Shown: piece by piece, positions 19,780-28,542 of the stretch
Numbering within the stretch: position 1 is the first letter of the stretch
How the letters are laid out: every line of letters starts with the position of its first letter
From: Chryseobacterium jejuense
Lineage (GTDB): Bacteria; Bacteroidota; Bacteroidia; Flavobacteriales; Weeksellaceae
Length of the DNA: 64,000 nucleotides
Assembly (NCBI RefSeq): GCF_017877355.1
Contig: NZ_JAGIPR010000001.1
Coordinates: forward strand, 310,001 to 374,000
Reading direction: 5' to 3'
Translations under genes and position numbers: made by a program
Notes under the pieces: model-generated
What the model was told of the DNA's origin: nothing
Databases searched by the model: none
What the model saw: only the letters and a program-made list of their open reading frames with translations

Positions 19780-20037
19780 ATGATCAATTTAGTTATCATG
19801 TCAAAGAGTTTGAATTCCATTTATGCTGTTAGCTATGATCCTGAAGAGGATTTTCTTGTTGGAGTGATTGCAGTGCCTGCAAGAAAAGCCTTGAAGAAAG
19901 AAAAAATAAATTCTTTGGAAAAACTGTCGGATTATTCTGAAAAGGAGATCTTACAGCTACATGGTTTCGGAAAAAATACAGTGATGAAGCTGAGAGACTA
20001 TATGAAAGAGCATCAAATGTGTTTTAAAGAAGCATAA
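19780..20037 (+). CDS. Small protein with RNAP alpha-CTD/HhH-like domain
   Basis: An 85-residue protein (79 from the alternative ATG at 19798). INSLEKLSDYSEKEILQLHG followed by FGKNTVMKLRDYMKEH is the helix-hairpin-helix layout of the RNA polymerase alpha C-terminal domain and related stand-alone proteins. It could bind DNA or contact a regulator, but that is inference. It is 17 bases past the SRPBCC gene and probably cotranscribed with it. Confidence 0.75.
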   Translation: MINLVIMSKSLNSIYAVSYDPEEDFLVGVIAVPARKALKKEKINSLEKLSDYSEKEILQLHGFGKNTVMKLRDYMKEHQMCFKEA

Positions 20038-20422
20038 AAGTAAAAAGACTTGATTTTTTATCGTGTCGTTGCCAATAGATGAATATAATTCTCTTTGAAC
20101 GCAAGGGCATTAGATTTCTTTTGCTTTATGTTTCTCTTTGCTAAAGAAGTTTTTCTTGTCGGGTAGCGTAAGCACTGTCTTTGTCTTTCTGAATGTAGCA
20201 ACGCATAATGAAGAATCTCAACATAGAAAATCTCCCGCAGATTCCGCAGATTTTTAATCTCAATTATCTGCCCAATCCGGGAGATAAAAAAACAGAGTCT
20301 TTGTGATTCTGAATATAGCAGTGCGCAAGAATCTCAATGTAAAAAATCTTACACGACTCTACATTTTCTACAGATTTTATGAATAAATTGCCTATAAAAT
20401 AAATCTTAAAAAATTTAAACTT
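20038..20422. other. Intergenic region with two repeat copies
   Basis: About 385 bases without a gene. Two direct copies of a roughly 55-base family B-like element fill most of the middle (20177-20234 and 20297-20350). Confidence 0.55.
20177..20350. repeat. Pair of direct repeats (family B-like)
   Basis: Copy 1 (20177-20234) and copy 2 (20297-20350) share GTCTTTGT, TTCTGAAT, TAGCA, AAGAATCTCAA and AAAATCT in order, with a few substitutions and a small deletion. CTCCCGCAGATT and ATCCGGGAG lie between them. Confidence 0.65.
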
Positions 20423-21289
20423 ATGAATAACGATATTTTCCCATGTCTCTGGTATGATGGAGATGCTAAACAATCCGCAGATTTTTACTGTAAAGTTTTT
20501 GACGGAGAAGTTACGGCAGATACTCCGGTTGTCATGAACATAGATTTATTTGGGCAGAGATTAATGCTGCTTAATGGCGGTCCTCAATTCAAAAAGAATC
20601 CTTCTATTTCTTTTATGGTGATCTGTGATACGGAAGATGAGGTTCAGAAATATTGGGATCAACTGTTGGTGGAAGGATTGGCTCTCATGGAGCTTGGCTC
20701 TTATTCCTGGAGTAAGAAATATGGTTGGGTTCAGGATAAATATGGAGTGACCTGGCAATTGTTTTTAGGTGAAAAACCGCAAGAACAGAAAATAGTTCCA
20801 ACTTTGATGTTTATTCATGAAAATAATGGAAAAGCCAAAGAAGCGATGGAACTTTATACCCAGACATTCCCTAATTCAAGCATTGGAAACGTTTTGAAAT
20901 ATGGTGACGGAAGTGAAGGACATCCTATCCCGGAGCCGGCAGAAAATGTTCAGCATGCCAACTTTGTAGTTGATGGCTACTCATTATTCTGCATGGATAA
21001 TTCTTACGATCACCAGTTTGATTTTAATGAAGGAATATCACTGGTAATAATGACAGATGATCAGCAACAAACCGATACGTATTGGAATGCACTCACTTCA
21101 AACGGAGGAAGAGAAAGCATGTGTGGCTGGTTGAAAGATAAATACGGCTTAAGCTGGCAGATTGTACCTAAAAGACTGATTCAGCTGATGAATGATCCTA
21201 ACCAGGAGAAAGCTTATAAAGTGGTACAGGCCATGATGGAAATGCAGAAAATTATGATTCAGGATTTAGAAGACGCTTATAATTCTTAA
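20423..21289 (+). CDS. Tandem PhnB-like VOC protein (two domains)
   Basis: A 288-residue fusion of two PhnB-like VOC modules. The first (about 4-125) opens IFPCLWYDGDAKQSADFY and closes VQDKYGVTWQLFLG; the second (about 130-270) opens PTLMFIHENNGKAKEAMELY and closes LKDKYGLSWQIVP. A C-terminal helix rich in Met and Gln follows (VVQAMMEMQKIMIQ). Single PhnB proteins dimerise, so the fusion may be a covalent dimer with two active sites. Function unknown. Confidence 0.92.
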   Translation: MNNDIFPCLWYDGDAKQSADFYCKVFDGEVTADTPVVMNIDLFGQRLMLLNGGPQFKKNPSISFMVICDTEDEVQKYWDQLLVEGLALMELGSYSWSKKYGWVQDKYGVTWQLFLGEKPQEQKIVPTLMFIHENNGKAKEAMELYTQTFPNSSIGNVLKYGDGSEGHPIPEPAENVQHANFVVDGYSLFCMDNSYDHQFDFNEGISLVIMTDDQQQTDTYWNALTSNGGRESMCGWLKDKYGLSWQIVPKRLIQLMNDPNQEKAYKVVQAMMEMQKIMIQDLEDAYNS

Positions 21290-21337
21290 AAATATTTCGG
21301 CTTGCTGTTTGATACTATTTAGACAAAAGGTTTGCTT

Positions 21338-22171
21338 ATGAAAATACAGAACAAATCACAATCTAAGTCGAAAGTCCCTAAAGAAGGGCTGTTTCCGGAA
21401 ATTATCCGGGATAACTATCAGGGAAGCCGAAAGTTATTGGATAAGAAAGCCGTCATTTCCGGAGGAGACAGTGGAATAGGGCAGGCAGTGGCCGTTCATT
21501 TTGCCAGAGAAGGTGCAGATGTTGCTATTATCTATAAAGAAAGTGACGATGATGCCAAAGAAACCCAAAAACTGGTAGAAAAAGAAGGACGAAAATGTCT
21601 TTTGATCAAAGGTGATCTTACCCTGAAAACATTCCGGACTAAGTGTGTTGATAAGGTTAAGAAAGCATGGTTGGATATTGATATCCTTGTTAATAATGCG
21701 GGGATTCACACTTCAAAAAACAGTTTGGTAAAAATTTCGGACGAACAGATTCAGGAGACATTTGATACCAATATCATTTCCTTGATTTCTTTTACCCGGA
21801 ATTTTCTGCCGTTAATGAAAAAAGGAGGCAGGATTATCTGTACGACTTCTGTTACAGCCTACCGTGGAAGTGATCATTTGATTGATTATGCTGCCACAAA
21901 AGGGGCCATCTTGTCTTTTATCCGATCATTGGCTGGTAATCTTGCGGAAAAGAAAATTCTGGTTAACGGAATTGCTCCGGGACCTATCTGGACCCCTCTT
22001 GTAAAAGAAGCTTTTGATAATCTTTCAACATTTGGGAAAGATACCCCTTTGAAAAGAGCAGGGCAGCCATCAGAAGTAGCCCCGGCTTATGTTTTTCTTG
22101 CCTCTGAAGATGCCAGTTATATCACAGGCGAAGTGATTCATATCAATGGCGGAGATTTTGTTGGAGGCTAG
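21338..22171 (+). CDS. SDR-family oxidoreductase
   Basis: A 277-residue short-chain dehydrogenase. It has a hydrophilic N-terminal extension, then the cofactor loop SGGDSGIG (41-48), DILVNNAGIH, a serine in TTSVTAYRG, YAATKGA with the catalytic Tyr and Lys, and APGPIWTPL. The extension plus this pattern matches the YghA/GsiB-associated glucose-1-dehydrogenase-like subgroup, often stress-induced. ATG at 21338 was preferred over TTG at 21332. Usually NAD(P)H-dependent; substrate unknown. Confidence 0.93.
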   Translation: MKIQNKSQSKSKVPKEGLFPEIIRDNYQGSRKLLDKKAVISGGDSGIGQAVAVHFAREGADVAIIYKESDDDAKETQKLVEKEGRKCLLIKGDLTLKTFRTKCVDKVKKAWLDIDILVNNAGIHTSKNSLVKISDEQIQETFDTNIISLISFTRNFLPLMKKGGRIICTTSVTAYRGSDHLIDYAATKGAILSFIRSLAGNLAEKKILVNGIAPGPIWTPLVKEAFDNLSTFGKDTPLKRAGQPSEVAPAYVFLASEDASYITGEVIHINGGDFVGG

Positions 22172-22246
22172 AAGTTGTACATAACATTTTATACTCTAAT
22201 GCCTTTAAACTTTCAAAGTCAAACATACCACTTAATATATATAAAT

Positions 22247-22675
22247 ATGGAACAATTATCATACGAAATAGAAATCAATGCAGAACCAGAAAAAGTATGG
22301 AGTGTCCTTTGGGGTGATATTACTTACAGACAATGGACTACTGCTTTTACGGAAGGCTCTTTTTATGAAGGAACATTGGAAGAGAATAACATCATAAAAT
22401 TCTTAGATCCCAAAAACAATGGGATGTACAGCAGGGTTGAAAAAGTAATTCCCAATCAGGAAATAAAATTTCTGCATTTAGGAGAAATTTATGATGGGAT
22501 TGAAGTTGCTCAGGAATGGGGGGATGCAACAGAAGCTTACTTTCTGGAAGAAAATGATGAAGGTACATTATTGAAAATAGCTATTAATACTCCAGCTGAG
22601 TTTAAATCTTTTTTTGAAGAAAAATTTCCAAAAGCAATAAATATCGTTAAACACCTTTCGGAAAATCAGCTTTAA
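22247..22675 (+). CDS. SRPBCC-domain protein
   Basis: A 142-residue AHSA1-like domain beginning LSYEIEINAEPEKVWSVLWG. ATG at 22247 was chosen because the upstream in-frame stretch lacks the fold. It is a close relative of the next gene, which starts with nearly the same residues (LSYETIIDAPLQKVWDILW), so the two are probably tandem duplicates. Ligand unknown. Confidence 0.9.
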   Translation: MEQLSYEIEINAEPEKVWSVLWGDITYRQWTTAFTEGSFYEGTLEENNIIKFLDPKNNGMYSRVEKVIPNQEIKFLHLGEIYDGIEVAQEWGDATEAYFLEENDEGTLLKIAINTPAEFKSFFEEKFPKAINIVKHLSENQL

Positions 22676-22720
22676 AGAAGTGCTCATTTGACACATAATC
22701 AATCACAAAAATTTTAAAAT

Positions 22721-23179
22721 ATGGAAACCTTATCGTACGAAACAATAATAGATGCTCCCTTACAGAAAGTATGGGACATTCTCTGGAGTCCGGAAACCTA
22801 TAGTCAATGGACACAATACTTTGGTGCAGGATCTTCCGTCATGAAATCTGATTGGCAGGTAGGTGGAAAGACCTACTTCCTGAATGAAAAAGGAGATGGA
22901 ATGGTTTCTACCATAGATAGTCTGGATGAACCCCGTCAAATTGTTTTTAAACATTTGGGAATGACTGAAAACGGAGTAGAAGACACACAAAGCAAAGAGG
23001 TGATGGAATGGAGCGGTTGTTTTGAAAAATATTTTCTGATTGATCTTGATGGAAAAACAAAACTTCATACGGAAGTTCAGGTAGAAAAAGAATGGCGGGA
23101 TCATATGAATACAGGATTTACAAAAGGACTGATGATAGTGAAGAATCTGGCGGAAGGAGTTAACCTTAGTGCAGTGTAA
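22721..23179 (+). CDS. SRPBCC-domain protein
   Basis: A 152-residue paralogue of the preceding gene, 45 bases downstream. APLQKVWDILWSPETYSQW is the domain opening, MEWSGCFEKYFLIDLDGKT the long strand pair, and FTKGLMIVKNLAEG the C-terminal helix. It probably belongs to one transcript with its neighbours and the DoxX gene. Confidence 0.92.
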   Translation: METLSYETIIDAPLQKVWDILWSPETYSQWTQYFGAGSSVMKSDWQVGGKTYFLNEKGDGMVSTIDSLDEPRQIVFKHLGMTENGVEDTQSKEVMEWSGCFEKYFLIDLDGKTKLHTEVQVEKEWRDHMNTGFTKGLMIVKNLAEGVNLSAV

Positions 23180-23259
23180 AAGTATTTAAAGTTGCTGGTT
23201 AGCAATGTATGTCTCTTGTCTTAAATCTCTTAATCTCTTGTCTTTCAATTCAAAAAAAT

Positions 23260-23718
23260 ATGAAACTATTAGTAATCCTCTTCGGTGCATTTATCTTAGC
23301 TTTACTGGGAACCATGGTGGTTCAGGGAAAGCCTGATCTTTTATTTTCAGGAAATCTTGGTATGGCGGTTTTTATCATATTTACAGGTTTTTCCCATTTT
23401 AAATTTCAGAAAGGAATGGCAATGATGATTCCCGATTTTATCCCCGCTAAAATGTTTTGGGTGTATTTTACCGGACTTTTAGAAATTGCAGCCGGAATAG
23501 GTCTCATGATTCCCACCATCCGTGAAATAACAGCCGTTTTACTGATTCTTTTTTATGTATTGGTTTTTATAGCCAATATCAAATCATCCCAAAAGAAAAT
23601 AAATATTTTTAAAGCCGATTACACCGGCCCGGGAATGCAATATCTTTACTCTCAAAGAATTCCCATGCAGATTATTTTAATAGTATGGACCTGGTATTTC
23701 GGAATCTATTTACATTAA
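23260..23718 (+). CDS. DoxX-family membrane protein
   Basis: A 152-residue protein with four hydrophobic segments. MIPDFIPAKMFWVYFTGLLE and AAGIGLMIPTIREI are DoxX-like signatures (proline-containing turn before helix 2, then the E-x2-AG motif). Family members are small inner-membrane proteins linked to redox or detoxification. ATG at 23260 gives a normal first helix. A terminator follows. Confidence 0.88.
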   Translation: MKLLVILFGAFILALLGTMVVQGKPDLLFSGNLGMAVFIIFTGFSHFKFQKGMAMMIPDFIPAKMFWVYFTGLLEIAAGIGLMIPTIREITAVLLILFYVLVFIANIKSSQKKINIFKADYTGPGMQYLYSQRIPMQIILIVWTWYFGIYLH

Positions 23719-23729
23719 TTAAACATACA

Positions 23730-23757
23730 GGCAGCTCTCAAGGCTGCTTTTTTATTT
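23730..23757 (+). terminator. Terminator of the VOC/SRPBCC/DoxX run
   Basis: GCAGC, loop TCTCAAG, GCTGC, then TTTTTTATTTT. Confidence 0.8.
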
Positions 23758-23851
23758 TAGAAACTTTTCAAAATAAATGTTAAATATTGTAACGTTTTAA
23801 GTTTTGAATTGTCTTATCTATAAAGAATCTGATTTTTTATTGATTGAAATA

Positions 23852-23882
23852 TTGAATTGGGGGTTCTGTTTTTTTAACTTTA
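23852..23882 (+). promoter_or_regulatory. Putative promoter of the S9 peptidase gene
   Basis: TTG at 23852 and TAACTTTA at 23875 are separated by 20 bases, fitting the Bacteroidota TTTG/TAnnTTTG layout with one mismatch in the -7 box. The ATG is 13 bases further on. Confidence 0.45.
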
Positions 23883-23894
23883 AAAACGTAAGTC

Positions 23895-25901
23895 ATGAAT
23901 CTAAATTCCAAAATTTTCGGTACAGCTTATATTGTACTTTCTTCTATTATGATAAACGCACAAAACTCTGCGGGTAAACTTCCGGGAGATCCAACGCTTC
24001 CGTCTACCAAAGCCAATCTTGAGAAACTGGTATCCTACGATAAAGGAAACTTCAAATATAAAGTGGAAGACTATTTTGCAAGGCCAAAAGCTTCAGCATT
24101 TAAAATTTCTCCTGATGGAAAATACCTTTCTTATAAGGAAAAAGATAAGGACAGTAAAAACCATGTATATGTTAAAGAGCTCAATACAGGGAAAGTTACC
24201 AAAGCCATTGTTGAAAAAGATGATCTGATAAAAGCCTATGGCTGGTTGAATAAAAGTCGTTTGTTCTATACTCAGGATAAAGGTGGAAATGAGAATATTC
24301 ACTTATATGCTGCAGATGTAGATGGAACAAATCTTAAGGATTTAACACCATTTGACGGAATTACATTAAGCGATATTATTCCGATAAAAGATACTGATTT
24401 CGTTGTGGTTACAATGAACAAAAACAATAAGCAGATCTTCGAACCTTTTAAAATCAATTTTGTAACGGGAGAAATGACTCAGTTATATGAAAATAAAGAT
24501 GTCAACAGTCCTATTGATGGGTATATTTTTGATAAAGACGGTAATTTAAGAGGCTATAATATTCTTGAAAACGGACTGACCACTAAAACCTATTACAAAG
24601 ATTTACAGACTGGGAAATTCAATCTTCTGAAATCCGCAGACTGGTCAGACACTTTCAGTATTATCAGGTTTAATGATAACTCTAAGAATAAAGATGAAGC
24701 GTATGTAGTGACTAATCTGGATAGCGATAAAGCTAGAATTGTGTTATATGATCTGAAGAAAAATGCTGTTATCAAAGAAGTATATGCTAACCCTGTGTAT
24801 GATGTAAGCTCCATAAGTGTGGCAGGTAAGAGCAGAAATTATGAACTGGACTATATCAGCTATGAAGGCTTAAAAGGAGAAACAGTTCCGGTAAGTAAAT
24901 TTTATAAAGAAATTGATGATAAATTAAAGGCCCAGTTTGGAGATAAAGAATTTGGTATTGTTTCATCAGATGATAATAATGATAAACTTTTGGTAGTGGT
25001 GGGAAGTGACAAACTATATGGAACTTACTACGAGTATGATACTAAAACCAAACAAGCAAAACTTCTTTATAATCTGATGCCACAGCTGAAAGAAGAAGAT
25101 ATGGCTGAAATGAGACCTATTGAATTCAAAAGCAGAGATGGATTAACCATTCGTGGATATATTACCCTTCCTAAAGCAGCATTGGAAGGGAAAAAAGTTC
25201 CTTTGATTGTAAACCCTCACGGTGGTCCACAGGGCATCAGAGATCACTGGGGATTCAATCCGGAAACTCAATTGTTTGCAAGTAGAGGATATGCAACACT
25301 TCAGGTGAATTTCAGAATATCAGGTGGTTATGGAAAAGGATTCCAAAAAGCCGGATATAAGCAGATCGGAAGAAAAGCCATGGATGATGTAGAAGATGGA
25401 GTGAAATATGCTATCAGCCAAGGTTGGATAGATAAAGATAAAATAGCAATTTATGGAGGAAGTCACGGTGGTTATGCGACTTTAATGGGCTTAATTAAAA
25501 CTCCGGATTTATATGCCTGTGGAGTAGATTATGTAGGTGTATCCAATATTTTCACCTTCTTTTCTTCCTTCCCGGAATACTGGAAGCCCTATAAAGAAAT
25601 GGTAAAACAAATCTGGTATGATTTGGATAATCCTGAAGAAGCAAAAATTGCTAAAGAAGTATCTCCGGTTTTCCAAATAGACAAGATCAAGAAACCATTA
25701 TTTGTGGTACAGGGTGCCAATGACCCTAGAGTAAACATCAATGAATCTGATCAGATAGTAAAAGCGATGCGTGCCAAAGGTTTTGAAGTTCCGTACATGG
25801 TAAAATATGACGAAGGGCACGGATTTGGAAAAGAACCTAACAGAATTGAACTGTATAAATCAATGCTAGGATTCTTTGCTGAGAATTTTAATAAAAAATA
25901 A
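23895..25901 (+). CDS. Secreted prolyl-oligopeptidase-family (S9) serine peptidase
   Basis: A 668-residue peptidase with a signal peptide ending near MINAQ. Residues about 60-400 form the WD40-like beta-propeller that gates substrate entry, and about 410-668 form the alpha/beta hydrolase domain. The catalytic triad is visible: S523 in GGSHGGYATL, D610 in ANDPRVN and H642 in DEGHGFGK. It resembles the DPP/acylaminoacyl-peptidase branch and probably trims peptides in the periplasm or outside the cell. The length is normal. Confidence 0.94.
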   Translation: MNLNSKIFGTAYIVLSSIMINAQNSAGKLPGDPTLPSTKANLEKLVSYDKGNFKYKVEDYFARPKASAFKISPDGKYLSYKEKDKDSKNHVYVKELNTGKVTKAIVEKDDLIKAYGWLNKSRLFYTQDKGGNENIHLYAADVDGTNLKDLTPFDGITLSDIIPIKDTDFVVVTMNKNNKQIFEPFKINFVTGEMTQLYENKDVNSPIDGYIFDKDGNLRGYNILENGLTTKTYYKDLQTGKFNLLKSADWSDTFSIIRFNDNSKNKDEAYVVTNLDSDKARIVLYDLKKNAVIKEVYANPVYDVSSISVAGKSRNYELDYISYEGLKGETVPVSKFYKEIDDKLKAQFGDKEFGIVSSDDNNDKLLVVVGSDKLYGTYYEYDTKTKQAKLLYNLMPQLKEEDMAEMRPIEFKSRDGLTIRGYITLPKAALEGKKVPLIVNPHGGPQGIRDHWGFNPETQLFASRGYATLQVNFRISGGYGKGFQKAGYKQIGRKAMDDVEDGVKYAISQGWIDKDKIAIYGGSHGGYATLMGLIKTPDLYACGVDYVGVSNIFTFFSSFPEYWKPYKEMVKQIWYDLDNPEEAKIAKEVSPVFQIDKIKKPLFVVQGANDPRVNINESDQIVKAMRAKGFEVPYMVKYDEGHGFGKEPNRIELYKSMLGFFAENFNKK

Positions 25902-25923
25902 ATCGGCAATTTTTATAATTTTG

Positions 25924-25958
25924 GAAACGGAGGATGTGATATCTTCCGTTTCTTTTTT
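25924..25958 (+). terminator. Terminator of the S9 peptidase gene
   Basis: GAAACGGA pairs with TCCGTTTC and is followed by TTTTTTG. Confidence 0.8.
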
Positions 25959-26165
25959 GTCATTGCGAGCGAAGCGAAGCAATCTTTATGGTCGTTGTTC
26001 GTTAGGCGTTGGAAAACCCCAATGGTGCAAATAATATTGACAAACTATATGTTTTAAGGCGTAAAGATTCTATCTGCGATAAAATTTGATCTTCCATTGA
26101 TGAAAAAAATTGTCAAGCGCTTTTGTTATTCAGAGCGGAACGAAGTGTAGCGTGGAATCTCATCA
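25959..26165. repeat. Family B-like repeat pieces
   Basis: GTCATTGCGAGCGAAGCGAA then GCAATCT at 25959, and TTATTCAGAGCGGAACGAAG then GGAATCTCATCATC from about 26125, follow the ATTC/CG-rich/GAATCT pattern of the other copies. Confidence 0.6.
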
Positions 26166-26266
26166 TCAATAATTTAAAACTCCGATGAATAAAAGAAAAA
26201 CCGAAATTCCGGAAAAATATTTTAAATTTATTAAAGTAAAACCAAAAGGATAGCCGTCTTGTCAGT

Positions 26267-26845
26267 ATGGAGGTTGTCGAAAAAATAACAATGCCACAGA
26301 AGGATAAAGAAAGCATCATCTCACAGACCGTTTCCAACTACGGAGGAAAATTGATGTCTTATATTCGTCCCAAAGTGAGAAACACGGAGGATGCGGAAGA
26401 TATTCTGCAGGAAGTGTGGTTTCAGTTCAGCAGTCTTACCAATCTTTCTGAGATTGTAAATGTAGGAGGCTGGCTGTACAGGGTAACGGCGAATAAAATT
26501 ACAGACCGTTATCGTAAAAAGAAAACAGAAAATCTTGAAGATTTCGTCTATGAGGACGAAGACGGAAGCTTTTCCATCAAAGATATTTTATTGATGGATG
26601 AAAGCGCCGGCCCTGAAGTGAAGATGTTTCAGGATGAGATCTGGAAAAAACTGTTTGAAGCACTTGATGAACTCCCCGAAAAACAAAGGCTGGTCTACGT
26701 AGAAAACGAACTCAACGACAAAACCCTCCAAGAGATCGCCGATGAACAGGGAGAGAACATTAAGACTATTATCAGTAGAAAAAATTATGCTGTGAAGCAT
26801 TTGAGAAAAAGATTGAGAAAATTATACGAAGATTTAAAAAGTTAG
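26267..26845 (+). CDS. ECF-type RNA polymerase sigma factor
   Basis: A 192-residue sigma-70-family protein. Region 2 is at about 20-90 (PKVRNTEDAEDILQEVWFQF, then GGWLYRVTANKITDRYRK) and region 4 at about 130-185 (ELPEKQRLVYVENELNDKTL, then QGENIKTIISRKNYAVKHL). An acidic linker lies between them. No anti-sigma gene of the FecR or zinc type is adjacent; two small genes follow. An internal ATG at 26291 is possible. Confidence 0.94.
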   Translation: MEVVEKITMPQKDKESIISQTVSNYGGKLMSYIRPKVRNTEDAEDILQEVWFQFSSLTNLSEIVNVGGWLYRVTANKITDRYRKKKTENLEDFVYEDEDGSFSIKDILLMDESAGPEVKMFQDEIWKKLFEALDELPEKQRLVYVENELNDKTLQEIADEQGENIKTIISRKNYAVKHLRKRLRKLYEDLKS

Positions 26846-26856
26846 AAAAAGAAATT

Positions 26857-27189
26857 ATGAATCATAAACACAAAAAAGGCTGGATTTTTTTATTGTTATG
26901 TCCACCATTAATTCTCTTAGCCGTTACCTGGATTGTAATGTCGCTTTGGAATTGCCTGCTTCCGGAAATTTTAGGGGTAAAATCTATTACATTCTGGCAA
27001 GCGATGGGAATCCTGATCTTAAGTAAAATTCTTTTCGGAGGTTTTCATTTTGGAAAAGGAATGAGAGACTTCAAAGAACGAAAAATGAGAGAGAAAATGG
27101 AAGGACTATCGCCTGAAGAGAAAGAAAAATTTAAAGAAGCCTGGAGAAACAGATGTTCCGGAGGATTCTTCAACAGAAATAACGAATAA
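26857..27189 (+). CDS. Small membrane protein downstream of the ECF sigma factor
   Basis: A 110-residue protein with two hydrophobic segments (about 9-30 and 43-62), then a basic, helical tail ending MEGLSPEEKEKFKEAWRNRC. It starts 11 bases after the sigma gene and is surely cotranscribed. The LSPEEKEKFKEAW helix resembles a protein-binding amphipathic segment. It may tether or regulate the sigma factor, but this is inferred from position only. Confidence 0.8.
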   Translation: MNHKHKKGWIFLLLCPPLILLAVTWIVMSLWNCLLPEILGVKSITFWQAMGILILSKILFGGFHFGKGMRDFKERKMREKMEGLSPEEKEKFKEAWRNRCSGGFFNRNNE

Positions 27190-27280
27190 TTTAAAAATTT
27201 TAAAGAAGTAGTAAAGTAAAATTGAAATTCATTCGTCTCTATAAAAAACAAGAAGTAGTAAAATTTAAAATTTTGAAAAA

Positions 27281-27538
27281 ATGAAAAATTCAGCATTAAA
27301 AGGAGCTCTTGGAGCGTTAGCCGTAGTAGGTATAGCCTTAATCGCTAAAAAGGCAGCACAAAGAAAAAGATTTATCAGAGGTGTTTTTGATGAATACGGT
27401 ATCAAAGAAAAATCCCCTTTCGGATTAGCCGATAAGATCAGAGAAATGAATGACGAAGAATATCAGGAACTGAAAGGTAAATTCAAAAAAGAATTCAGTT
27501 CAAGATGTTGCAGAAAGGATAATACCTGTGAAGCATAA
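27281..27538 (+). CDS. Small membrane-anchored protein, third gene of the ECF operon
   Basis: An 85-residue protein with a hydrophobic helix at about 5-24 (ALKGALGALAVVGIALIAKK) and a soluble tail with KIREMNDEEYQELKGKFKKE and final cysteines (RCCRKDNTCEA). The MNDEEYQELKGKFKKEF stretch echoes the LSPEEKEKFKEAW tail of the preceding protein, so the two may share a partner. A strong terminator follows. Confidence 0.75.
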   Translation: MKNSALKGALGALAVVGIALIAKKAAQRKRFIRGVFDEYGIKEKSPFGLADKIREMNDEEYQELKGKFKKEFSSRCCRKDNTCEA

Positions 27539-27568
27539 AAAGTAAAATACTCAATTGAAATTGTTTAA

Positions 27569-27612
27569 TTCGGGCTCAGGAAGCAAAGCTTCCCGAGCCC
27601 GAATTTTTTATT
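27569..27612 (+). terminator. Strong terminator of the ECF operon
   Basis: TTCGGGCTC pairs with GAGCCCGAA around a nested GGAAGC/GCTTCC with loop AAA, and TTTTTT follows. Confidence 0.92.
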
Positions 27613-27694
27613 TTAAATCTTCCAATAGAAGAGTGCTACTCTGAATGCTTAGAAAATCTGATTATTAAATACTAAATTTGTTTTTCTGTTTAAA

Positions 27695-28354
27695 ATGAAC
27701 ATTATAATGGCTTCAAAGAATATTTTTATTACCATACTTACTGTTTTCTCTATCATTGTGTATGGACAGAAATCTAAATTAAAGCAGAAACAATATATTT
27801 TCTTCCTGCATAATAAATTTCTGGAAGAGCATACGCTTGATGAAGCGCATCCTAAATATGGTATTGTGGAGTATGAAAAAGTTCTTCATCAATTGAAAGA
27901 CAGTAGTAATATTATTCTTTTTGAAAAGAGGAAACCCCATACTGATCCTGCAGTATATGCTCTAAAAATAAAGAAACAGATTGATCGTCTGATTAAAAAA
28001 GGAATTAAAGCTGAAAATATTGCGGTTGTCGGAACATCTCAGGGTGGTTATATTGCACAATATATTTCCTATTATCAAAAAAATCCGGAACTGAAATTTG
28101 TTTTTATTGGGGCTAGTTTTAAAGATGATTCTTTGGAGAAAGATCCGGATTTCAGGCTTTATGGAAAAATACTTTCTATTACAGAAAAATCAGATGATGG
28201 CCATGTTCCTTTATCTCAGGAGCAGCGATTCATCAGATCGAATATAAAGAATTATAAAGAGATTGAGCTTAATACAGGACTTAATCATGGATTTTTATTC
28301 AAAGCTCTTGATGCATGGATTATTCCTACAAAAGAATGGATTTATAGTAAGTAG
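27695..28354 (+). CDS. Exported alpha/beta hydrolase
   Basis: A 219-residue protein with a signal-like segment ending near SIIVYGQK. The nucleophile is S115 in VVGTSQGGYIAQYIS and the late histidine is in GLNHGFLFKALDAW. The acid residue is less certain. Start 27695 or the internal ATG at 27707 (MASKNIF) are both workable. It is a short periplasmic hydrolase with unknown substrate. Confidence 0.8.
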   Translation: MNIIMASKNIFITILTVFSIIVYGQKSKLKQKQYIFFLHNKFLEEHTLDEAHPKYGIVEYEKVLHQLKDSSNIILFEKRKPHTDPAVYALKIKKQIDRLIKKGIKAENIAVVGTSQGGYIAQYISYYQKNPELKFVFIGASFKDDSLEKDPDFRLYGKILSITEKSDDGHVPLSQEQRFIRSNIKNYKEIELNTGLNHGFLFKALDAWIIPTKEWIYSK

Positions 28355-28542
28355 ATAGAAAAGCAGACTGAAGCCATATTTTAGCAGCATACAATTTTAT
28401 CAAAGATAAAAACACACTGTTTGTGAATATTCTCTGCGTTCTTGCGTTTTTCTAACAGTTTAGATTAAACTTTGAAACAGATGCAATTTTACCATAAACC
28501 CAAAGCAAAAAGAAAAATAAATCCTTATTTTTGTGTTGCTCA

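Larger units (their letters stand above)
25902..26266. other. Intergenic region with terminator and repeats
   Basis: About 365 bases without a gene, holding the peptidase terminator and two family B-like repeat pieces. Confidence 0.5.
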
